64,000 nt of DNA from Flavobacteriia bacterium (GTDB taxonomy: Bacteria > Bacteroidota > Bacteroidia > Flavobacteriales > Flavobacteriaceae), in the NCBI GenBank assembly GCA_004293165.1, contig RDYL01000005.1, forward strand, positions 97,678-161,677, in the 5' to 3' direction. Shown here in pieces: positions 1 through 8,915 of this stretch. A model generated the notes under the pieces. The model was not told the DNA's origin. It made no database searches and saw only the letters and a program-made list of their open reading frames with translations. Each line of letters starts with the position of its first letter. Position 1 is the stretch's first letter. The position numbers and the translations under genes were made by a program.

Positions 1-994
1 CACGACTTCTTCGCACTTTTGCTACAATATTACTTTTTGCTAAAGCAGTAATGTATGCATTTGTAGCTTCCTCAGAGGCTTGTTGAAACATTCCATCATC
101 AATAGGATTGTATTCGATAAGATTAACTTTACAAGGAACATATTTACAGAATTTCACCAAAGCATCAATCGATTTTTTATCATCGTTGATTCCTTTCCAA
201 ACTACGTATTCGTAGGTTATTTTACTTTTTGTTTTTCTGTACCAATATTCCAAACTTTCACGTAAATCGGTTAAAGGAAAGTTTTTGGTAAATGGCATGA
301 TTTCGTTACGAATTTCCTCCACAGCTGAATGCAAGGAAACTGCTAATTTGAATTTCACCTCATCATCCGCCATTTTTTTAATCATTTTCGGAATTCCAGA
401 AGTAGAAACTGTGATTCTTTTTGGTGACATACCTAAACCTTCATTTGAAGTAATCATATCAATCGCTTTCATCACGTTTGGAAAATTCATTAAAGGCTCA
501 CCCATTCCCATGAAAACAATGTTTGATAGAGGTCGGTCATAATATAAACGACTTTCATTATCAATTGCAGCTACTTGATCGTAGATTTCTCCTGGTTCCA
601 AGTTACGCATGCGTTTTAATCGAGCTGTTGCACAAAAATTACAATCTAAACTACAACCTACTTGGGAAGAAACACAAGCGGTTGTTCGAGTTTCTGTAGG
701 AATCAAAACCGATTCAACGATTAAATCATCATGCAAACGAACGGCATTTTTAACGGTTCCGTCTTCGCTACGTTGTAAAGTATCTACTTTGATGTGATTG
801 ATTACGAAATTAGCTTCTAACATAGCGCGCGTTTCTTTAGACACATTGGTCATATCTTCAAAAGTATGTGCGCGTTTTTGCCATAACCATTCGTATACTT
901 GGTTGCCACGAAATGCTTTGTCTCCGTTAGCAACAAAAAAATTACGCAATTGTTCTTTTGTAAGTGCTCGTATGTCTTTTTTCTCGATTTGCAT
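1..994 (-). CDS. rlmN: 23S rRNA (adenine2503-C2)-methyltransferase RlmN, 3' end cut by window
   Basis: Radical-SAM enzyme that methylates C2 of A2503 in 23S rRNA and A37 in some tRNAs. Translating the minus strand from the ATG at 994 gives MQIEKKDIRALTKEQLRNFF and about 331 residues without a stop. The iron-sulfur motif CSLDCNFC (CX3CX2C) is at Cys114, Cys118 and Cys121, followed by ATARLKR; MGMGEPLMN and SLHSA are further RlmN signatures. The family is about 345-350 residues, so only a short C-terminal piece is missing, including the methyl-accepting cysteine. A TACTTTTG box (minus strand, 1006-999) lies four bases from the start codon, so the mRNA may be almost leaderless. Confidence 0.95.
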   Translation of the reverse strand, partial: MQIEKKDIRALTKEQLRNFFVANGDKAFRGNQVYEWLWQKRAHTFEDMTNVSKETRAMLEANFVINHIKVDTLQRSEDGTVKNAVRLHDDLIVESVLIPTETRTTACVSSQVGCSLDCNFCATARLKRMRNLEPGEIYDQVAAIDNESRLYYDRPLSNIVFMGMGEPLMNFPNVMKAIDMITSNEGLGMSPKRITVSTSGIPKMIKKMADDEVKFKLAVSLHSAVEEIRNEIMPFTKNFPLTDLRESLEYWYRKTKSKITYEYVVWKGINDDKKSIDALVKFCKYVPCKVNLIEYNPIDDGMFQQASEEATNAYITALAKSNIVAKVRRSR

Positions 995-1013
995 GGTGCA
1001 AAAGTAATGAATT

Positions 1014-1034
1014 TAGAAATTAGAAATTAGAAAC
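1014..1034. repeat. Three tandem heptamers (TAGAAAT-type)
   Basis: TAGAAAT, TAGAAAT and TAGAAAC stand in tandem in the divergent gap between rlmN and the O-methyltransferase gene. Heptamer-phased tracts with different bases recur at 26900 and 44453. Confidence 0.6.
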
Positions 1035-1045
1035 TTTGAAATTTG

Positions 1046-1053
1046 TACTTTTG
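1046..1053 (+). promoter_or_regulatory. -7 element of the O-methyltransferase promoter
   Basis: TACTTTTG fits the Bacteroidota -7 consensus TAnnTTTG, 20 bases before the start codon. No good -33 TTG is visible at the usual spacing, so this is a moderate call. Confidence 0.5.
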
Positions 1054-1073
1054 TTTATTGAAATTTTCAAATT

Positions 1074-1715
1074 ATGCACTTTATATCAGAAGATTTAGAA
1101 GATTACGTAGCGAATCATTCACAAGTAGAGCCTGAATTATTAGCAAAATTAAACAAAGAAACCTACCAAAAAATCATTCAACCCCGCATGTTGAGTGGTC
1201 ATTTTCAAGGTAGAGTCTTGAGTATGCTTTCAAAAATCATTCGTCCAAAACACATTTTGGAAATTGGAACGTATACTGGTTATGCTGCTTTGTGCTTAGC
1301 AGAAGGATTAGCTGAAAACGGAACTTTAGATACGATTGATATTGAAGAAGAATTGGTTGATTTTCAGCGAAAATATTTTGACGCTTCGCCATGGAAAGAC
1401 CAAATTTTTCAACACTTAGGTGATGCCGTTGATATCATCCCTACTTTGAATAAAAAATTTGATTTGGTTTTCATTGATGCCGATAAAGAAAACTATGTGA
1501 ATTACTTTCACTTAATTGTTCCAATGATGAATAAAGGCGGTATCATTTTATCCGATAATGTATTGTGGAGCGGAAAAGTGTTGGAAGAAGTGAAACCTAA
1601 TGACAAAAGCACTCCCGTTTTATTAGAATACAATCAACTATTAAATACCGACCCAAGAGTAGAAACGGTTTTATTGCCGATTCGTGATGGTTTAACGGTT
1701 AGTCGTGTTTTGTAG
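1074..1715 (+). CDS. O-methyltransferase, caffeoyl-CoA OMT / TrmR-like family
   Basis: Soluble class I SAM-dependent methyltransferase of 213 residues. The SAM-binding motif I is EIGTYTGYAALCLAEGL (about residues 62-78) and the metal/SAM motif is VFIDADKENY (about 137-146), both typical of the cation-dependent O-methyltransferase family (Pfam Methyltransf_3). Length fits the family. Bacterial members include small-molecule O-methyltransferases and TrmR, which methylates 5-hydroxyuridine in tRNA; the sequence does not decide between them. It is divergent from rlmN. The family call is firm; the substrate is unknown. Confidence 0.88.
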   Translation: MHFISEDLEDYVANHSQVEPELLAKLNKETYQKIIQPRMLSGHFQGRVLSMLSKIIRPKHILEIGTYTGYAALCLAEGLAENGTLDTIDIEEELVDFQRKYFDASPWKDQIFQHLGDAVDIIPTLNKKFDLVFIDADKENYVNYFHLIVPMMNKGGIILSDNVLWSGKVLEEVKPNDKSTPVLLEYNQLLNTDPRVETVLLPIRDGLTVSRVL

Positions 1716-1740
1716 CACAATATTACTTTAGTTTGTAGTT

Positions 1741-2280
1741 ATGCGAAAAATATTCAAAATCATTATTTACATTTTAGTTTTAATTTTTGTAGTATATAAT
1801 TTATTGTTAAGCGACATTAACCCAATGTTTAAAAACAATGAGTTCATTTATCTTACAAATTCAATAAACGAAGCAAAAAAAGAGAACTTGAATTCCATTG
1901 TAGCTATCTACAACAAAATTCACAAACACCTACCAAAAAAACAAAAAATAAATCCTTGTGAAAAAGTCACACATTATATTAGCTCGTATAGACATGGATT
2001 TTCGTTAACAAAGTTTGTCTATTTTCTAAAAATAAGACATGAATTCACAAGCGATGATTGCTTAAAATTAGTGTTTAATCAAACTGATTTTTTAAACAAT
2101 AATATTGGAATAAAAAATGCCGCAATATTTTATTTTGATAAAAAAATTGAAAATCTAAACGAAGAAGAAATAATTACATTAATAGTAATGATGGAAAATC
2201 CTTCTTTATATAACCCAAAACGACGAAAAGAAATGGTTGAAGACAAGGTAAAGCTATATCTAAAATTATACTACAAATAG
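1741..2280 (+). CDS. Membrane-anchored protein resembling the C-terminal half of a GT51 transglycosylase domain
   Basis: This protein of 179 residues has one N-terminal membrane segment (about residues 5-24) and an otherwise Lys/Asn-rich body. Residues about 125-168, around GIKNAAIFYFDKKIENLNEE and MMENPSLYNPKRR, match in order the end of the peptidoglycan glycosyltransferase GT51 fold, where family members read G-x-AA-x-YYF-K, an L-x-E-A-L segment and a P-x-x-YNP motif. The upstream catalytic glutamate motif (ED-x-x-F-x-x-H) is not present, and the protein is shorter than an intact GT51 domain plus anchor. It may be a degenerate or regulatory homologue. The similarity is judged by eye. Confidence 0.55.
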   Translation: MRKIFKIIIYILVLIFVVYNLLLSDINPMFKNNEFIYLTNSINEAKKENLNSIVAIYNKIHKHLPKKQKINPCEKVTHYISSYRHGFSLTKFVYFLKIRHEFTSDDCLKLVFNQTDFLNNNIGIKNAAIFYFDKKIENLNEEEIITLIVMMENPSLYNPKRRKEMVEDKVKLYLKLYYK

Positions 2281-2284
2281 AAAA

Positions 2285-2839
2285 TTAAAAATATTTTTTA
2301 TTAATAAACAAGTACAATTTATAAAACACAAAACCAAAAGTTGCTCCAAAAACATAACCCGTTAAAATATCTCCAGGATAATGCAATCCAAGGTAAATTC
2401 TACTGTAAGCAAAAATTAGCGGGAATAAAAACAACAGATAAGTGTGTTTGTAATAGTTACGAAGGATTAATACAATAAACGTTGTAGAAGCAAATGAATT
2501 GGATGCATGTCCAGAGAAAAAACTAAATGATTTTCTTGTGATTACTTCACGAATTGTTCCATCAAATTCTGGATTATTACAAGGTCTTAATCTTTCAAAA
2601 GAGTATTTGAAAAGATTGGTCATTTGGTCAGTAAAGGTTATCAATGCGGCTAAAAAAAGAACAATAATTCCTAAACCTTTCCAACCTACTTTTTTTTGAA
2701 GGAGATAAAAAACAGTAATAAAAAGAGGTGACCAATAAATTTGTTTGGTAATAATTTTCCAAAAACCATCAAAAGGTTCGGAACCTAATCCGTTTAAAAA
2801 AAGAAATAACTCTTTATCTAGGTTTATTAACTGCTCCAA
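2285..2839 (-). CDS. PAP2-family membrane phosphatase
   Basis: Integral-membrane phosphatidic acid phosphatase type 2 (PAP2) protein of 184 residues, probably acting on a lipid phosphate such as undecaprenyl diphosphate or phosphatidylglycerol phosphate. The three acid-phosphatase motifs are visible in order: KYSFERLRP, SFFSGHASNS with the catalytic His, and SRIYLGLHYPGD with the nucleophile-region His and Asp. Several hydrophobic helices surround them. It lies one base downstream of tatA on the same strand and is probably co-transcribed. The substrate cannot be told from sequence. Confidence 0.87.
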   Translation of the reverse strand: MEQLINLDKELFLFLNGLGSEPFDGFWKIITKQIYWSPLFITVFYLLQKKVGWKGLGIIVLFLAALITFTDQMTNLFKYSFERLRPCNNPEFDGTIREVITRKSFSFFSGHASNSFASTTFIVLILRNYYKHTYLLFLFPLIFAYSRIYLGLHYPGDILTGYVFGATFGFVFYKLYLFINKKYF

Positions 2840-2840
2840 A

Positions 2841-3188
2841 TTACAATTGTCTTTTTACAGGTCCGGTAATACTTTCAATATCTTCTTTTACTTTTTCGAT
2901 TGGATTTTGAATATTTAAATCGATATTTTCAATCGGATTTACCATCTTAGTTATTCCTTCTTTTGCTTTAGTTATTTCATCTGAAATACCACCTGTTAGC
3001 GAATTCATATCCAATCCGGTATCTTGAGCTCCTTTTTGAATTTCGCTTTTAATCTCGTTAGTTGCGTTTTTTAACTGCGCCATACCTTTTCCTAAAGCAC
3101 GTGCTATATCTGGAATCTTATCCGACCCAAACAACATCAAAACAACTAAAATGATGAAAAACAATTCACCTCCACCTATTCCAAACAT
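2841..3188 (-). CDS. tatA: Twin-arginine translocase subunit TatA/TatE
   Basis: Pore-forming subunit of the Tat system, which exports folded proteins across the inner membrane. Length is 115 residues. The N-terminal membrane helix (about 6-21, FFIILVVLMLFGSDKIP) is followed by the TatA hinge FGSDKIPDIARALGKG, an amphipathic helix, and a charged soluble tail. A possible client is the RRKF-bearing Acg-like protein at 60182-61351. TatC is not in the window. A CAAAGTTA (TAACTTTG on the minus strand) at 3214-3221 is a possible -7 element. Confidence 0.92.
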   Translation of the reverse strand: MFGIGGGELFFIILVVLMLFGSDKIPDIARALGKGMAQLKNATNEIKSEIQKGAQDTGLDMNSLTGGISDEITKAKEGITKMVNPIENIDLNIQNPIEKVKEDIESITGPVKRQL

Positions 3189-3253
3189 AGTATATTTTTG
3201 AAAATTAACTTCGCAAAGTTACAAAGTTTTGCTACTAATTATCTTAAAGTATT

Positions 3254-3282
3254 CAAAAAAAAGACTATCCGAAGATAGTCTT
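3254..3282 (-). terminator. Rho-independent terminator with UUCG loop, after the M1 peptidase gene
   Basis: Perfect 9-bp stem AAGACTATC / GATAGTCTT (3261-3269 with 3274-3282). On the minus strand the loop is TTCG closed by C-G, an unusually stable tetraloop, followed by a run of T. It begins six bases past the stop codon at 3288. Confidence 0.9.
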
Positions 3283-3287
3283 AATTA

Positions 3288-5561
3288 TTATTTTTCTAAT
3301 GTATCAAATTTTGATTCCGTTTCTCCTTTAGGCCAATAGTTGTTTTCAACATCTACATCGGCAGTTTCTAATTTTGGATCTACTTGAATTTTTACCACTT
3401 TTTTCTCTGTTGCAAAAACGCGTTTAGCTGTATCATTATTTCTTCTCCAGATTTGAGCAGGGAATTTTTGAGTTTCACTTGTTCCATCTTCAAATTGAAG
3501 TTCCACAATGATTGGCATGATTAATCCTCCTGGTTTTTCAAATTCTACTTCATAGAAAAATTTAGGTGACTTTAAAGCATTTTTTTCTTCAGCAGTATAA
3601 TTTTTATCTAGATATTCTGAAAGTGCTTGAATATTTTTAGCATCCAATCCTTTTTTTAATTCTTGTTTAAAATCAGGAGTGTCTTCTGTTACTAAATATA
3701 ACATTGGTTCGCCATCGCTAATTTTTCTACCTCTTCTATTAAACATTGCTTGTGCTTCTTTTGAAGCTTCTGTAGATACATAAAACTGTTTCACCGATTT
3801 TACTCCTATATCAGTATAATCTGTTGAGTAAAACCAACCTCTCCAAAACCAATCCAAATCAACTGCCGAAGCATCTTCCATAGTTCTAAAGAAATCTTCT
3901 GGAGTTGGGTGTTTAAATTTCCAACGATTTGCATATGTTTTAAAAGCATGATCAAACAATTCTCTACCCATAATAGTTTCTCTTAAAATATTTAAACCAG
4001 TAGCAGGTTTACCATATGCATTAGCTCCGAAATTATAGATGTTCTCAGAGTTTGACATAATTGGTTCTAAATATTTTTGGTTTCCTTTCATGTAAGGCAC
4101 AATGTTTTTAGCTGGTCCGCGTGTTGAAGGGAAATTTGGATCAAAAGTAGATTCAGCAAGAAACTCTAAAAAAGTATTTAAACCTTCATCCATCCATGAC
4201 CATTGTCTTTCATCTGAATTGACAATCATTGGAAAGAAATTGTGTCCTACTTCGTGAATAATTACGCCTAACATTCCGTATTTGATTCTATCGCTTACGA
4301 ATCCTTTTTCATCTGGACGTCCGTAGTTCCAACAAATCATTGGATACTCCATTCCTTGATCTTCTGCAGAAACAGATACTGCCTTTGGGTAAGGGTAATC
4401 AAATGTAAAATGAGAATACGTTTTTAAAGTATGCGCCACCGCTTTTGTAGATAAATCTCCCCAAAGTGGATTTGCTTCTTTTGGATAAATTGAAATGGCT
4501 AATGGTTTGTTTGTTGGTAAATCAACTGCCATAGCATCAATAATGAATTTTCTTGACGTTGAAAAACCAAAGTCACGCACATTTTGAGCTTTAAATTTCC
4601 ATGTTTTCTTTTTGTCAGAGAAACTTTTTTCTGCAGCAACCGCTTCTTCTTGAGTTACAATTACAACAGGTTTGTCAAATGTTTTTTCTGCTAATTCCCA
4701 TCTTTTTACTTGTTCTGCCGTAAAAACTTCGCTTCTGTTTTGTAATACTCCAGTTCCTTCCATAACGTGGTCTGCTGGAACTGTAATATTTACTTCGTAA
4801 TCTCCAAAAACCAAAGCAAACTCACCTCTACCCCAAAATTGCATGTTTTGCCATCCTTCTACATCATTATAGACTGCCATTCTTGGGAAAAATTGAGCCA
4901 TAACATACAAACGGTTTCCATCAGGAAATTGTTCATAACCAGAACGACCGTTGTTAGCTCCTTCCATATAATTTACAATGTTATACCACCACTTGATTGA
5001 GAAAGAAACTTTTTCACCATTTTTTAAAGGCTTAGGCAAATCGATTCTCATCATCGTTTGATTAATGGTATAATTCATTGGATTACCTTTAGCATCTTTA
5101 ACATATTCGATGTTAAAACCTCCTTGAAAAGGACTTCCCATGTATTTTTTTGCAAAACCACTTGTTGAAATGGCTTTATCCATGTTTTGGCTTTCCACTA
5201 AAGGTGTTTTAGAATCTGGTCTTTCAATATTTTGGTCTAATTGTACCCATAAATACTCTAACGATTCTTTTGCGTTATTGTAATAGGTAATTGTTTCTGA
5301 ACCATATAATTTTTTGTTCTTATCATCTAATTCCAGATTCATTTTATAATCTGCTTTTTGCTGATAATAAGCAGGACCAGGAGCTCCAGAAGCTGTTCTA
5401 AACATATTTGGAGTAGCCATTTCATCATACATTTGACGAAATTTATTCTCATTATAATGTCCAGGTTCACGCTTTTTATCTTCTGACTTAACTTCTTGAG
5501 CAAATGCTCCGAATGCAAGTGATAAAGTTAAAAACGCACTAAGTACAATTGACTTTTTCAT
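3288..5561 (-). CDS. M1-family zinc metallopeptidase, secreted
   Basis: A 757-residue peptidase with a signal peptide (about 1-21, cut after FGAFA). The gluzincin site HEVGH is near residue 436 and the third zinc ligand is the Glu of WMDEGLNTFLEF, 18 residues further on. An upstream SAEDQGMEYPM corresponds to the M1 substrate-binding GxMEN-type region, here GMEYP. Family members are aminopeptidases; this one is probably periplasmic or outer-membrane-associated. It is the last gene of a same-strand cluster from 7699, with only 15 bases to the preceding gene, and is followed by a strong terminator. Confidence 0.9.
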   Translation of the reverse strand: MKKSIVLSAFLTLSLAFGAFAQEVKSEDKKREPGHYNENKFRQMYDEMATPNMFRTASGAPGPAYYQQKADYKMNLELDDKNKKLYGSETITYYNNAKESLEYLWVQLDQNIERPDSKTPLVESQNMDKAISTSGFAKKYMGSPFQGGFNIEYVKDAKGNPMNYTINQTMMRIDLPKPLKNGEKVSFSIKWWYNIVNYMEGANNGRSGYEQFPDGNRLYVMAQFFPRMAVYNDVEGWQNMQFWGRGEFALVFGDYEVNITVPADHVMEGTGVLQNRSEVFTAEQVKRWELAEKTFDKPVVIVTQEEAVAAEKSFSDKKKTWKFKAQNVRDFGFSTSRKFIIDAMAVDLPTNKPLAISIYPKEANPLWGDLSTKAVAHTLKTYSHFTFDYPYPKAVSVSAEDQGMEYPMICWNYGRPDEKGFVSDRIKYGMLGVIIHEVGHNFFPMIVNSDERQWSWMDEGLNTFLEFLAESTFDPNFPSTRGPAKNIVPYMKGNQKYLEPIMSNSENIYNFGANAYGKPATGLNILRETIMGRELFDHAFKTYANRWKFKHPTPEDFFRTMEDASAVDLDWFWRGWFYSTDYTDIGVKSVKQFYVSTEASKEAQAMFNRRGRKISDGEPMLYLVTEDTPDFKQELKKGLDAKNIQALSEYLDKNYTAEEKNALKSPKFFYEVEFEKPGGLIMPIIVELQFEDGTSETQKFPAQIWRRNNDTAKRVFATEKKVVKIQVDPKLETADVDVENNYWPKGETESKFDTLEK

Positions 5562-5576
5562 AGTATATAGGATTCT

Positions 5577-6083
5577 TTAATAGTCTATTTTTTGTTCCGT
5601 ATCAGTATTAGTAAACAAAAAGCTATTTTTGTTACTATTGATATGAACATGAACAATATTTTGTTGTTCCTTGTAAATATCAGTTAATAATGAATTAAAG
5701 ATATCGAAGGTATTTATTTTTTTTGAAATAGCAATTTTAGTGTAAAAAATTAACACATCACCTTCAACTTCTCGCGCTAAATAAACAATCTCCTGTGGCT
5801 TTTTATTTATAGAAATTTTAATATTATCCTTTAAATAACTTTTAATTAGAGTTTCGGCCTCTGGAAGTTCTTTTGTTGAAGTTAAATATACTTTTTTCTT
5901 GTATTTTTTTTCCAATGCTTTTTCCAAATCATCGATAAAAATTCTGTGGGTAATTTCTATTCGCTTTTTATTAGGCACGTAATCTATTTGAGTTACAGAA
6001 ACATAAAACTTATGCCATGCAAAAGAACTCAATAAAATTATTGATAAAATTGGTAGAAAAAATTGCAATAAATTCTTCTTCAT
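5577..6083 (-). CDS. DUF6702-family exported protein
   Basis: A 168-residue protein with an N-terminal hydrophobic segment (about 5-23) that looks like a signal peptide or anchor. The body (FYVSVTQIDYVPNKKRIEIT, then HRIFIDDLEKAL) matches the Bacteroidota DUF6702 family, typically found next to M1 peptidases in this group. No catalytic motif is seen. It lies 16 bases after the 6100-6933 gene and 15 bases before the M1 peptidase gene, so the four genes probably form one operon. Function is unknown; a role beside the peptidase is inferred from context only. Confidence 0.75.
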   Translation of the reverse strand: MKKNLLQFFLPILSIILLSSFAWHKFYVSVTQIDYVPNKKRIEITHRIFIDDLEKALEKKYKKKVYLTSTKELPEAETLIKSYLKDNIKISINKKPQEIVYLAREVEGDVLIFYTKIAISKKINTFDIFNSLLTDIYKEQQNIVHVHINSNKNSFLFTNTDTEQKIDY

Positions 6084-6099
6084 TTGGTAAAAATAGTAA

Positions 6100-6933
6100 T
6101 TATTCTTTTGGAATTTCAGATTTAAACATTTTTGCCTTAGAAGTTAAATATTCTATTAATTGAAATTCATTTTCAGGTTTCAAAAATAAAGACAAATCAT
6201 TTACAGGCATTTCGGCATATTGCAAAAACAATGGAATATCTTCGTGCTTAATTTTCAAGGTTTCAACAAAAAAATGATGTGGCAAGCGCTCAAATATATG
6301 ATCAGAAAACGATTTGGATTGGATATCTTTTTGTCTTCGCTCTTCAAAAACTTGTTCTGAATATTCTTTAGTGTTTCTATCTTTTACAAGTAAACTAACT
6401 AATCCAGCTCCCATCGCAATAAAATTAAAATTCGAACCATTTGGCGCAAACTGACTTGGCATTGCCGTATTTGTTGGAGTTCCCAATCGTACATCATCTT
6501 CATAATGCATGATTTTTTTTGCATCAATTTTAGTAAAACCCTCACCATATACTTGAATTCGCTTGATATCAACTTCTACAATACCTGTAAGTGTGTAAGG
6601 TGTAATTTCTACTTCATTTAATTCTGTAACTCGCACTTGCAACCTTATTTCTAATTCTTCTAACCAAAAATCTTTATCAGTTAATATATATTTCTTAGAA
6701 TCGTAAGAAATACCTTGAATATAAAGTGTATCTGTTGCTCTTGCTTTGATTGAAAACTTACCATCGGAATTGGTAACCGCACCTATATTTGATGTAATAT
6801 TAAATACCGTAAGATTTTCAACTTCGATAGAATCGGCAACAATTCTTCCTTTCAACACTTTTCTTTCAATATGTTGCCCAAAACCAATTTGAACAAACAA
6901 AAAGCAAATCCAAACGATATAATTATTTTTCAT
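6100..6933 (-). CDS. Carboxypeptidase-regulatory-like domain protein, exported (paralogue 2)
   Basis: A 277-residue protein with a signal peptide (about 1-19, ending FVQIGFGQ). Residues about 26-105 form a carboxypeptidase-D regulatory-like beta-sandwich: KGRIVADS, GAVTNSDGKFSI and DTLYIQGISYDSKKY are its hallmark strands. The remainder, about 170 residues, has no recognised domain and no TonB-dependent barrel follows. It overlaps the upstream paralogue by 11 bases, so translation is probably coupled. The pair share the same architecture and look like an old tandem duplication. Confidence 0.72.
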   Translation of the reverse strand: MKNNYIVWICFLFVQIGFGQHIERKVLKGRIVADSIEVENLTVFNITSNIGAVTNSDGKFSIKARATDTLYIQGISYDSKKYILTDKDFWLEELEIRLQVRVTELNEVEITPYTLTGIVEVDIKRIQVYGEGFTKIDAKKIMHYEDDVRLGTPTNTAMPSQFAPNGSNFNFIAMGAGLVSLLVKDRNTKEYSEQVFEERRQKDIQSKSFSDHIFERLPHHFFVETLKIKHEDIPLFLQYAEMPVNDLSLFLKPENEFQLIEYLTSKAKMFKSEIPKE

Positions 6934-7699
6934 TTAATTTAGTATTTGAAATTTCAACTTCCTTTAGTTTTAAATATTCTACCGCTAAACCAGACAAAAG
7001 GAAAGTTGCCATATCCTTATTTTTTTCTTTCATAGCTTTTGCATATCGTTCATTTTCTACAATGTAAAATAAAAAACCATCTACATAAATCTCAGGGATT
7101 TTTAACGTTTTAGTAAAATAATCTCTTTCAAAATAATCGGTTGTTTTTAATTGGAGCATTTCTTTTTTCTCTACAAGTACTTCTTTTTTCAACATGCTAG
7201 TTCTGCCACTTATTGAGTTAATTAATCCATCAACACTCATTCCACCTAACGGAATTAACAAAGGGCTATACCATTTAAAATCGCCAGCCGCTAAAAGTTT
7301 TCGTTCTGCTGGCGTATATGTTCTTTGATTAGCAGGCACAATGCCAAGTGCAACAGCATTGATATTTTTATAATTAATAATTGCTACTTCCTCTAACTCG
7401 GTTATAAGTGATTCCATTTTAATCAATAATAAATCGTTAGAAAAATCACTCTTTTTAATGCAGTAACGTATTGCTTTTAAATTCACAGCACTAAATTGCA
7501 AAGTATCCGAAGTATTCGCTTTTATTTCAAAATAACCTCTAGAATCAGTAACGGCTCCATTTTTTTTAGACAAATTTAAAACATGAATTCCTTCCAAAAA
7601 AGAAGATTCGGAAACAATTTTACCTTTAACAATAGAATCGTGCTGTGACAAAACGACTAAAGGAAAAAAAATAACAAATAGAAGTAATCGTTTTGTCAT
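6923..7699 (-). CDS. Carboxypeptidase-regulatory-like domain protein, exported (paralogue 1)
   Basis: A 258-residue protein, first gene of the four-gene minus-strand operon. A signal peptide (about 1-18, LVVLSQ) precedes the carboxypeptidase-D regulatory-like fold (VKGKIVSESSFLEG, GAVTDSRGYFEIKA, DTLQFSAVNLK). The C-terminal part, about 150 residues, is of unknown fold. The shared architecture, the 11-base overlap with the next gene and the common direction suggest a two-protein envelope unit. No convincing promoter was found in the 111 bases before pepE on the other strand. Confidence 0.72.
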   Translation of the reverse strand: MTKRLLLFVIFFPLVVLSQHDSIVKGKIVSESSFLEGIHVLNLSKKNGAVTDSRGYFEIKANTSDTLQFSAVNLKAIRYCIKKSDFSNDLLLIKMESLITELEEVAIINYKNINAVALGIVPANQRTYTPAERKLLAAGDFKWYSPLLIPLGGMSVDGLINSISGRTSMLKKEVLVEKKEMLQLKTTDYFERDYFTKTLKIPEIYVDGFLFYIVENERYAKAMKEKNKDMATFLLSGLAVEYLKLKEVEISNTKLNEK

Positions 7700-7788
7700 A
7701 AATTACATTTTTATACTTTGTAAATTTAAATGTAATCTTATAAAATGAAATCCTAACAAGATGATAAACTTATGTTAATACAATTTGA

Positions 7789-7796
7789 TAAATTTG
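7789..7796 (+). promoter_or_regulatory. -7 element of pepE
   Basis: TAAATTTG matches TAnnTTTG exactly, 14 bases before the ATG. The -33 region is poor. Confidence 0.45.
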
Positions 7797-7810
7797 CAAA
7801 AAAATAATTT

Positions 7811-8518
7811 ATGAAAAACATCATAATAGCTAGTACTTCCACTTTACACGGCGGTAATTATTTAGAGTATTTATTACCTGAATTACAATCGTTTTTTTCA
7901 AATGTAAAACAATTACTTTTTATTCCATACGCAAGACCAAGCGGTATTTCACATGACGATTACACAAAAAAAGTAAGTGAAGCTTTTGATAAAATAAATA
8001 TTTCGGTAAAAGGAATTCACGAATTTGAAAATCCAGTTGAAGCCATTGAAAACGCAGAAGGAATTTTTATAGGTGGAGGAAATACGTTTTTATTAGTGAG
8101 CCAACTGTATAAAAACAACGTTATTGATGCGCTCGAAAAAGTAGTCAAAAACGGAACACCCTATTTAGGAACCAGTGCAGGAAGTAATATATGCGGATTA
8201 ACAATGAATACTACTAATGACATGCCAATTGTATATCCACCGAGTTTTAGAACTTTAGGATTTGTTTCATTTAACATAAATCCACATTATTTAGACCCGA
8301 TAGAAGGTTCTACTCACATGGGCGAAACACGTGAAACCCGAATTAATGAATTTCATCATTTTAATCCGCAACCAGTTGTGGGATTGAGAGAAGGAAGTTG
8401 GTTGGAAGTGAAAGGCGATTCTGTAAAATTAAAAGGAACTTTAACTGCGAGGATTTTCAAAAGAAACGAAAAACCTATTGAAGTGGAACCGGAAACCGAA
8501 CTTAACGATTTAAAATAA
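7811..8518 (+). CDS. pepE: Dipeptidase E (alpha-aspartyl dipeptidase), peptidase family S51
   Basis: Cytoplasmic serine peptidase that hydrolyses Asp-Xaa dipeptides. Its 235 residues fit PepE (about 230). The nucleophile elbow is GTSAGSN with Ser122; IFIGGGNTF (about 85-93) and INPHYLD (His159) are further conserved segments of family S51. The start is set by the short distance to a -7 element at 7789-7796 and by the family N-terminus. A bidirectional terminator separates it from the tRNA genes. Confidence 0.9.
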   Translation: MKNIIIASTSTLHGGNYLEYLLPELQSFFSNVKQLLFIPYARPSGISHDDYTKKVSEAFDKINISVKGIHEFENPVEAIENAEGIFIGGGNTFLLVSQLYKNNVIDALEKVVKNGTPYLGTSAGSNICGLTMNTTNDMPIVYPPSFRTLGFVSFNINPHYLDPIEGSTHMGETRETRINEFHHFNPQPVVGLREGSWLEVKGDSVKLKGTLTARIFKRNEKPIEVEPETELNDLK

Positions 8519-8547
8519 AAAAAGCCTTGCAAATGCAAGGCTTTTTT
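8519..8547. terminator. Bidirectional terminator between pepE and the tRNA-Gly pair
   Basis: Stem AAAGCCTTGC / GCAAGGCTTT with loop AAAT, flanked by A-rich sequence on the left and T6 on the right. It can stop transcription of pepE (+) and of the tRNA genes (-). Confidence 0.9.
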
Positions 8548-8551
8548 GTAG

Positions 8552-8624
<73 letters not shown>

Positions 8625-8658
8625 ATTTGATAATTTTTAAAACTTTATCTTGTTTTGG

Positions 8659-8731
<73 letters not shown>

Positions 8732-8788
8732 ATTTGAATTACAAAACTCTAATTTTATTAACAGTTGTATGTATTTCTTTGGTGGGTG

Positions 8789-8821
8789 CAAATATACTTC
8801 AAAAGTTTTTTTAATTGCAAA
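8789..8821 (-). promoter_or_regulatory. Bacteroidota housekeeping promoter for the tRNA-Gly pair
   Basis: On the minus strand TTTG (8821-8818), 21 bases, then TATATTTG (8796-8789). This is a full match to the -33/-7 consensus of the Bacteroidota primary sigma factor. Confidence 0.8.
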
Positions 8822-8915
8822 TTTTTTTAAATATTTTTTCGAAGCAATTACACTAACTTTACACTAGAATAAACACATTTTACTAAATGATTAGCTTTTA
8901 ATAAGTTATACAATT

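Noticed and set aside
80..1007. Series of plus-strand ORFs at the left edge
   Set aside because: They are antisense shadows of rlmN, whose frame has the CX3CX2C motif and family sequence.
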